64,000 nucleotides of DNA from CAMEON01 sp045531965 (GTDB taxonomy: Bacteria > Bacillota > Clostridia > Oscillospirales > CAG-272). Each line of letters opens with the position of its first letter. The first letter of the stretch is position 1. Of this stretch, positions 58,862 to 64,000 are shown one piece after another. The notes beneath the pieces are model-generated. The model saw only the letters and a program-made list of their open reading frames with translations, had not been told where the DNA came from and did no database searches. Position numbers and translations under genes: made by a program. The stretch spans positions 1 to 64,000 of the forward strand of contig JAZSFA010000071.1 of assembly GCA_045531965.1 (NCBI GenBank), in the 5' to 3' direction.

Positions 58862-60556
58862 TTATCTTACAATCTCAATGCCTTGAGGTGCTTCGATATT
58901 CACTACGGTCTTGCCCTCGGTATCCTTGAATGCCCAAACCTTGATTTCACCCTTGGGGGTGGGATAGGTGCCCTTGGCCCAATCCAGCCAAGCCAGGTCG
59001 GGCTTGACCTCGTACTTACCGGGAGCCAAATTCTTCACGCCCAGTACGTAATTGGACAGGTAAGGACAGGGACCGGATGCCCAACCATGGCAGAGGGAGT
59101 GACGGAACTTGATATAGCAGTAGTTGCCGTAGTCGCCATGGATGTCCACCTTACCCTCGGGAACCACCTCGTCGATGCGACCGGCGTTCTCCAGCCAGTT
59201 GAGGTCAAAGTCCTCCCAGAAGGTGGTCGCACCCATATCCAGCATACCGCCCCAGTATTCCTTCATATCGCGGAGTGCTCCGGCATGATCGCCTGCCATG
59301 GCTTTGGCGGCGAGGATATAGTAGCCCATGAAGGTGGAGTAGCCGTGGCCGCCGCCGGGAACCAGGATCTTTTCATTGACCTCCTTGGGGTCGGCAAGAC
59401 CTGCCAGTACCATGAAGGCGTTGGCCTGCTTGGCGGTCGTGGATTCGGGCTTGTGCGCCTTCATACGCTCGGCAGATGCCTCGCAGAGGGCAGCGGTCTC
59501 ATTCTCTCCCAACTCGCGGAGCAGGTAAGCGCCGTTGTCCAGCGCCAGCTTCAGCAGACCCTGGAAGCCCACGTGCTTGGCCACGGGATCGTCGTTGGTG
59601 GGCCAGTCCAGGAGTCGGCCCTCGGGCAGGGTCTCGCCGCCGTCCTCGTCCACGAAGGAGGCAAGGAGGGTCAGAAGACCGCGGAGGTAATCTCTCTGCT
59701 CCTCAAGGTATGCCTTGTTGCCGAAAGCACGGTACCAGTCGCAGTGGATGAGTAGCCACCAGATGGAGTAGGCAGAGATGCCGTTCATCCACGCGCCCAC
59801 AGGAGTCTCGTCGCGGACTACGTCCAAGGAACGCGGCACGATATCATTGTAGCCGAAGGTGGCTAAAATGGTGTTGACCTCGGTGTGCATATCGCCGATC
59901 CAAATCAGGCGGTCGCGCTTGATGCCGTCCCACAGGTACTCCTGCATATTGACATGGGCGGTGTAGGCAGCGGTGTTCCAGATGCGGGTCAGCTTCTCGT
60001 CGGAGCACTCGAAGGAGCCCTTATAGTCCAGATCCAAATAGTGGAACACGCCTTGGATCGCTTTGAACGACACTACCGCATCGTCATCGATCAGCTCGAC
60101 ACAAACGAAGCGTTGACCCGACTCGTTGGTCTCGTTGGCAGAATAAAAGCCCACGTTCATGACGCGATCACGGATGGCATGGTCATTGGTGGTGTTCTTG
60201 ACCTTGATGGGGGTCAGCGCCTCCATGACCGACTCACCGGTACGGACGATGATGTTGCAGCGGGCATCGTCGCCGCAACCTTTGGAACCTGCGCTCCAAA
60301 TCATGAGGCGGATAGAGCCGGGGAACTCACAGCCGTAGTCCAGTACCAACTTGGCTTTGGGCTCGCCGGGCTTGTTGATAAGGGTGCAACATTCACCCAC
60401 TCCCAGCGTGATCTGGTTGCTTCTCTCTTGCAGGAGGGACTCGGGATTGTTCACGTTGCCCTCGGTGTAGATCACCCGTTTGGGCGCGAGGTAGCGGCGG
60501 GTTCGGGGGTCGGTAATGTTGCCGTTCAAGGCTTGAAATTTCTCATTTACTTTCAT
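58862..60556 (-). CDS. GH78-like alpha-L-rhamnosidase
   Basis: This 564-residue cytoplasmic protein has a short N-terminal beta domain (about 1-180) and an alpha/alpha barrel with the family motifs DGIKRDRLIWIGDMHTE (catalytic acid region), GFQGLLKLAL, and HGWASGP near the end, followed by a small C-terminal sandwich. It is shorter than the GH78-like protein at 19826 and lacks the large N-terminal sandwich. It is the first gene of the GH78-GH4 unit, driven by the promoter at 60640. CAGGAGA is ten bases before the start. Confidence 0.85.
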   Translation of the reverse strand: MKVNEKFQALNGNITDPRTRRYLAPKRVIYTEGNVNNPESLLQERSNQITLGVGECCTLINKPGEPKAKLVLDYGCEFPGSIRLMIWSAGSKGCGDDARCNIIVRTGESVMEALTPIKVKNTTNDHAIRDRVMNVGFYSANETNESGQRFVCVELIDDDAVVSFKAIQGVFHYLDLDYKGSFECSDEKLTRIWNTAAYTAHVNMQEYLWDGIKRDRLIWIGDMHTEVNTILATFGYNDIVPRSLDVVRDETPVGAWMNGISAYSIWWLLIHCDWYRAFGNKAYLEEQRDYLRGLLTLLASFVDEDGGETLPEGRLLDWPTNDDPVAKHVGFQGLLKLALDNGAYLLRELGENETAALCEASAERMKAHKPESTTAKQANAFMVLAGLADPKEVNEKILVPGGGHGYSTFMGYYILAAKAMAGDHAGALRDMKEYWGGMLDMGATTFWEDFDLNWLENAGRIDEVVPEGKVDIHGDYGNYCYIKFRHSLCHGWASGPCPYLSNYVLGVKNLAPGKYEVKPDLAWLDWAKGTYPTPKGEIKVWAFKDTEGKTVVNIEAPQGIEIVR

Positions 60557-60639
60557 GATGGGGTCTCCTGTTTTATTGTTTTTGGATTATAAAATAACTA
60601 ACTCGGGGGGTGCGTGCGATGGGAATCGTAACTATGGAT

Positions 60640-60668
60640 AATATACCATATTTTGCTTCTGCTGTCAA
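60640..60668 (-). promoter_or_regulatory. sigma-A promoter of the GH78-GH4 unit
   Basis: On the minus strand TTGACA (60663-60668), 17 bases, TATATT (60640-60645), giving a leader of about 75 bases. Confidence 0.82.
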
Positions 60669-60763
60669 TATATTTGTTTAATTTTAATATAAAAGAAGTC
60701 CTGTAGCCGGGACAACAAAAAATGAAAAGATATTAAATTGCATCGCTTGACGCGCGCCTGCGG

Positions 60764-60792
60764 TTGACAAATCAAGCTTTTTGTGTTATCCT
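60764..60792 (+). promoter_or_regulatory. sigma-A promoter of the 60828 gene
   Basis: TTGACA (60764-60769), 17 bases, TATCCT (60787-60792), 35 bases before the start. Confidence 0.75.
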
Positions 60793-60827
60793 ATAGATAT
60801 CAAGCAACAGACGGAGGTTAAAAGAGA

Positions 60828-61820
60828 ATGAAGCTTTTCAAAAAGGTTTTAAAGAAAGTTGCGCTGATTTTAGCGATCGTATTGGCCGTGTTGATTGTCC
60901 TCGTGCTTCTGATCAAAGCGGGAGAAAGGATTGTTTACAGCGGTTTTTACAGTAGAGCTGAAAAGGAGTTTACCATTCCCGGACTCAATGATAACTGCGT
61001 ACCCCAAGGTTTTGATTATATCGCCGAGAAGGAAGTGTTCCTGATGTGCGGTTATATGTCGGATGATACAGCCTCCCGTGTCTATGTCATTGACAAAGAT
61101 GGTAAGGCAACCTATACTTTGATGAAGGAAGCCGACGGTTCCGACCACACGGGTCATACCGGCGGTGTGTCCCACTTTGACAAATTCCTGTACGTTACGG
61201 ATAGCGATGGACTGAACGTGTATGACCTGGAAGATCTTCTCTCGGGCAAGGACGAGCTTGTTGAGATCGGCACGGTTCCCACCTTCCTGGATCCTGCATG
61301 GTGCTATATCCATGAGGAGTATTTGCTTTGTGGATCTTTCTATGAGCCTGGCAGTAGCTATGATACTCCCAAGGATCAGCATTACAAGACCCCCGCAGGG
61401 GATCAAAACACATCCCTTGTGACAGTATTCCGTTTGGATGCTACCCAGCCCTTGGGCGTTGATCCCACCCCCGTGGCGGCTATCTCCACACCCGACCGTG
61501 TCCAGGGCTTCTGTGTTACCGATACGGGCGAGGTTGCCTTGTCTACTTCTTGGAGCATCAATTCTTCCATGCTGTATCTCTATGATGCCGAAAAGCTGAC
61601 CGCTCAGGGAACGCATACCGTTAATGGGGTGGAAGTGCCGCTGGTCTATATGGACAGCGCGTCTCTGACCCGCACCGTCAAGGCACCGCCCATGGCAGAG
61701 GGTATCCTTTGCATCGACGGCCGTCTGCACGTGCTGAATGAGTCTGCTTGCAACAAGTATATCTTTGGTAAGCTGCTCAGCGGTTACGGGCTGTATAGCT
61801 ATGATCTGAAGGAAGATTAA
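60828..61820 (+). CDS. uncharacterised membrane-anchored propeller-like protein
   Basis: This 330-residue protein was not recognised by family. One N-terminal membrane helix (about 8-28, ALILAIVLAVLIVLVLLI) precedes an outside domain with repeated short strand motifs (FDYIAEKEVFLMCGYM, SRVYVIDKDGKATYTL, DKFLYVTDSDGLNVYDL, DTGEVALSTSW) that suggest a beta-propeller. It stands alone between divergent and convergent glycosidase-type genes. AGGTTAAAAGAG precedes the start. A palindromic repeat with terminator-like shape follows. Confidence 0.7.
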   Translation: MKLFKKVLKKVALILAIVLAVLIVLVLLIKAGERIVYSGFYSRAEKEFTIPGLNDNCVPQGFDYIAEKEVFLMCGYMSDDTASRVYVIDKDGKATYTLMKEADGSDHTGHTGGVSHFDKFLYVTDSDGLNVYDLEDLLSGKDELVEIGTVPTFLDPAWCYIHEEYLLCGSFYEPGSSYDTPKDQHYKTPAGDQNTSLVTVFRLDATQPLGVDPTPVAAISTPDRVQGFCVTDTGEVALSTSWSINSSMLYLYDAEKLTAQGTHTVNGVEVPLVYMDSASLTRTVKAPPMAEGILCIDGRLHVLNESACNKYIFGKLLSGYGLYSYDLKED

Positions 61821-61825
61821 AACAC

Positions 61826-61881
61826 AAGGGGGAACTTTTTGAAAAAAGTTCCCCCTCTTTGACCCCTCTCAAAAACCTTTG
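61826..61881 (+). repeat. dispersed palindromic element, copy 7
   Basis: AAGGGGGAACTTTTT pairs with AAAAAGTTCCCCCT, followed by GACCCCTCTCAAAAACCTTT. It starts five bases after the stop at 61820. Confidence 0.85.
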
Positions 61882-61979
61882 AAAATCATTTGCTTTGAGT
61901 GGGGAATCATATATTTATTTTTTTAGTAAAAACTTTTGAATTTCCGCGCGGGATTTTCCAAAGAAGCCCATATTAAAAA

Positions 61980-62025
61980 TTTTTGAAGGGGTTCGGGGGG
62001 ACTTTTTATAAAAAGTCCCCCCGAA
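61980..62025 (-). repeat. dispersed palindromic element, copy 8
   Basis: Perfect 34-base palindrome of TTCGGGGGGACTTTTTA and its inverse (61992-62025). The tag AACCCCTTCAAAAATTTTT follows on the minus strand. It lies ten bases after the DUF3737 stop and faces copy 7. The 100 bases between the two (61882-61979) show no feature. Confidence 0.83.
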
Positions 62026-62035
62026 GTTATTCTCC

Positions 62036-62878
62036 TTATTGATATTCAATCACACACCCCTGCCCGTCGGTGGGGGCTTTTTCGTACACGATCTCCCCGA
62101 TGCTGTCAGCCTTGATGTGACCCGAGGCAGGGCTTTTCACGCTATGGATATGTCCCTTGACGGTGGCCTCCACCGAGCTGTTCTCAAAGGAAAGATCACA
62201 GCCTTCGGTGGTACAATCCACGAGGGTCAGGTTCTTGCAGTAGCAGAGGGGCTGAGTGCCGACGATGTGGCAGTTTACAAGGGTCAGATCTTCGGAATAC
62301 CAGCCAAGATATTCACCCTTGACCGTACTGTTTCTGACGGTCACGCCCTTGCTGTGCCAAAAGGCATCCTTGGTGTCCAGCACCGAGTTTTCTATGGTCA
62401 CGTTCTCCACGTACTGGAAGGAGTATTTCCCTTTCATTTGCAGGTCCTCAATGGTGAGGCCCTTGGTGCCGAAAAAGGCGTACTCCGCAGTCAGTTGGGA
62501 GCCAAGAAGGGTGATATCGCGGCATAGCCAGCCAAACTCGGCGGAATTGATGTCGCATTCGGTGAGGATCATACGGTCGCACTCGCGGAGTGCCTTGATA
62601 CCGCCGAGGATGGATTTTTCAATGGTCATATCGGAGGTGTACCACAAGGCGGCGCGGCAGGTCTCGGTCATGTCACAGCCCTCCATGCGCCCGCCGATCA
62701 CGTGCCAAAGGGGATAGCGAAGACGGAAATGACAATTTTTGAGGATGTTGTTTTTGCTCTCCTTGAGGGCGGATTCGCCGTCGGCGGGGCCATCGAAGGT
62801 GCAGTTTTCTACCATGCTGTCCGCGAGCGCGTAAAGGGCGCGCTCCTCGTCCAGGATCAGATCACGAATGGTATCCAT
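62036..62878 (-). CDS. DUF3737 right-handed beta-helix protein
   Basis: This 280-residue protein matches DUF3737, a right-handed beta-helix of repeated short strands (NNILKNCHFRL, MTIEKSILGG, VTIENSVLD, VTVRNSTVKGEYLGWYSED, LTLVNCHIVG). No signal peptide is seen. Members are annotated only as hydrolase-like; no activity is known to me. The gene follows the SIS-domain gene by nine bases, and AAGGAGG is seven bases before the start, so the two are cotranscribed. Confidence 0.82.
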   Translation of the reverse strand: MDTIRDLILDEERALYALADSMVENCTFDGPADGESALKESKNNILKNCHFRLRYPLWHVIGGRMEGCDMTETCRAALWYTSDMTIEKSILGGIKALRECDRMILTECDINSAEFGWLCRDITLLGSQLTAEYAFFGTKGLTIEDLQMKGKYSFQYVENVTIENSVLDTKDAFWHSKGVTVRNSTVKGEYLGWYSEDLTLVNCHIVGTQPLCYCKNLTLVDCTTEGCDLSFENSSVEATVKGHIHSVKSPASGHIKADSIGEIVYEKAPTDGQGCVIEYQ

Positions 62879-62887
62879 GGAGCCTCC

Positions 62888-63529
62888 TTATGTATTTGCG
62901 CCGAAAAAGTGGTTCTCCGCGGCGGCGCAAAGATAGTGATAAATGGGCAGATGGTATTCCTGCACTCGATAGGTGTCCCCCGCGGGGGCTTTGATCGTCA
63001 CGTCACAGAGACGTGACAGCTCGGAGTCCTGCTCCCCGGTCAGAGCCAGAGTGAATAACCCTTTGGCGCGGGCGGTCTTGGCGGCAAGTACCACGTTTTT
63101 GGAATTGCCCGAGGTGGAGAGACATATGAGCAGATCTCCCGTCTTGCCTTGCGCCCATACCAGTTGGGCGTAGACCAATGCGGGGTCTACGTCATTGCAA
63201 AAAGCAGATACCAAGGCGGTCTGTGAAGGGAGAGACAGGGCGGGCAGTCCCCCTTGGAGCTTGTTGGCAAGACGAACCGCGTCGGGATCGTCGGGGTTGG
63301 CGACTGCCAGGGCTTGTCTTTCATCCTCTGTTAGGCGGCGGCGGAACATAAATCCCTTGAGCAGCTCGCCTGTGATATGGTCACAATCAGCGCAGGAACC
63401 GCCGTTGCCGCAAAGAAGCAGACGACCGCCATGCTCATACGTATGGATGATGAGATCCCGCGCGGCCTCAATATCTCTTTGGCAGGCAACAAGCGCAGGG
63501 TGATTGTTCAGCAGAGTGTTAATGGTCAT
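62888..63529 (-). CDS. SIS-domain sugar-phosphate isomerase (GmhA/DiaA-like)
   Basis: This 213-residue cytoplasmic protein has one SIS domain: LLLCGNGGSCADCDHITGEL with Ser and metal-binding residues, a long loop with DPALVYAQLVWAQG, then LSTSGNSKNVVLAA. It looks like the sedoheptulose-7-phosphate isomerase GmhA or its relative DiaA. No other heptose genes are near, so another phosphosugar is possible. AGGA lies about eight bases before the start. The upstream gene ends 15 bases before. Confidence 0.85.
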   Translation of the reverse strand: MTINTLLNNHPALVACQRDIEAARDLIIHTYEHGGRLLLCGNGGSCADCDHITGELLKGFMFRRRLTEDERQALAVANPDDPDAVRLANKLQGGLPALSLPSQTALVSAFCNDVDPALVYAQLVWAQGKTGDLLICLSTSGNSKNVVLAAKTARAKGLFTLALTGEQDSELSRLCDVTIKAPAGDTYRVQEYHLPIYHYLCAAAENHFFGANT

Positions 63530-63544
63530 GAGTGAGTCCTTTCT

Positions 63545-64000
63545 TTATGATTTGGACATGAGGGAGCGCACGAGAGCTGCTTCCTCAAGGGTCAGAGACA
63601 TATGGAAGGCGATGGAGAGGGTTGTGCTTTCCATGTTTTTCAGCACCTTCTGTGCTGTTTTTGAACCGCACTCATCGGTGATGGCGGAGGCTTTGACCCT
63701 GAAATGCACCTCGTAGGAGGTGGCTTCGGCTTGCTGTCCCGCAGGGTGGGAAACAAGCACCAATGCCGACCACGGAATGACGTTGACGTGTACCAAAGTG
63801 GAGAAAGCAAACAAATTGAGCATGAGATATGTGTCTTCAATGCCGCGTTCCGTGACGGTGGCGGCGGGACGCTTGCCTGCGATCATGGGGAGTAAGATCC
63901 ACAGCATTCGGATACATCCAAAGGCTACCAATGCGGCAACTGCCGAGATGATCAGCTTCATGGCAGCGGACATGGGCTCGCCCGGTGCGGTATCGCTACC
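63545..64000 (-). CDS. uncharacterised membrane-anchored protein (possibly partial)
   Basis: This protein was not recognised. The frame stays open to the right edge, so the start may lie outside; an ATG at 63973 (MSAAMKLIISAVAALVAFG) with only a weak site would give 142 residues. There is one hydrophobic segment near that front (about 5-28), then a mixed alpha/beta region with VHVNVIPWSALVLVSH and a helical end (LTLEEAALVRSLMSKS). It is the upstream neighbour of the SIS and DUF3737 genes on the same strand and probably cotranscribed with them. Confidence 0.6.
   Translation of the reverse strand, partial: GSDTAPGEPMSAAMKLIISAVAALVAFGCIRMLWILLPMIAGKRPAATVTERGIEDTYLMLNLFAFSTLVHVNVIPWSALVLVSHPAGQQAEATSYEVHFRVKASAITDECGSKTAQKVLKNMESTTLSIAFHMSLTLEEAALVRSLMSKS

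Noticed and set aside
61882..61979. possible small gene or RNA between facing repeat copies 7 and 8
   Set aside because: No ribosome site, promoter or stable dyad was seen.

Overview
The window looks like chromosomal DNA of a Gram-positive Clostridia-type bacterium (Bacillota), probably an uncultured gut member; genus and species cannot be set from what is visible. Reasons: the gene order rimP-nusA-rnpM-ylxQ-infB, strong AGGAGG-type ribosome sites, many sigma-A type promoters (TTGACA, 17 bases, TATAAT), an FtsK/SpoIIIE-type translocase, lipoproteins with lipobox Cys, and no outer-membrane genes. No rRNA, tRNA, CRISPR array, phage or transposase gene was seen. No recognisable DNA-binding transcription regulator is encoded in the window.

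Layout. 1-2871 (minus): the rimP-nusA-rnpM-ylxQ-infB translation/transcription operon, with infB cut by the left edge. 2963-7804: a small helical protein, then a three-gene plus-strand unit (five-TM protein, a membrane polyferredoxin fused to a thioredoxin domain, a GH28-like lipoprotein). 8015-9031: highly expressed-looking gapA with its own promoter and terminator. 9096-12868: a small membrane protein, an ABC-F ATPase, and a compact locus that looks like a type I toxin-antitoxin pair (28-residue holin-like peptide at 12221-12307, convergent small RNA at about 12137-12222), next to a decayed M48 peptidase fragment. 12850-17102 (minus): rlmN, an APH(3')-like kinase, rsmB and an E2-acyltransferase-like protein lacking the catalytic His. 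17252-22036: an orphan solute-binding lipoprotein, nth, and a GH78-like rhamnosidase. 22104-25140 (minus): CPBP protease, 5-formyl-THF cyclo-ligase, DJ-1 protein, split TauE exporter. 25350-28568: FtsK.

28765-32447: MoxR-DUF58-DUF4129 operon without a transglutaminase gene. 32563-40922: a wall- or membrane-anchored propeller-like protein, Lgt, a second CPBP protein, a PaaK-type CoA ligase with a tandem-ACT protein, an unrecognised beta-rich protein with an SGNH hydrolase, and a membrane-anchored unknown. 41094-42602: a second orphan solute-binding lipoprotein, paralogous to the first. 42862-47386: a tight five-gene operon (DEDDh exonuclease, DUF2007, thiI, M48 peptidase, phosphoribosyltransferase). 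47560-50941: aspS, an ICMT-like methyltransferase, tatD.

51026-64000 is a carbohydrate region: sugar isomerase-like TIM barrel and Gfo/Idh/MocA oxidoreductase, a GH99/GH71-like membrane-anchored protein coupled to a TEAP-repeat protein, a GH4 alpha-galactosidase with a GH78 rhamnosidase, and a SIS-domain isomerase with a DUF3737 beta-helix protein. Together with the GH28 and first GH78 proteins this suggests use of rhamnose/galactose-containing plant pectin side chains, but no sugar permease or regulator is present here.

A dispersed palindromic element (stem like GGGGGAACTTTTT/AAAAAGTTCCCCC, usually followed by GACCCCTTCAAAAACTTTT) occurs in eight intergenic gaps and is the main unexplained repeat of the window. 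The most promising items for follow-up are the toxin-antitoxin-like locus, this repeat family, the polyferredoxin-thioredoxin fusion, and the exonuclease with a duplicated front module.
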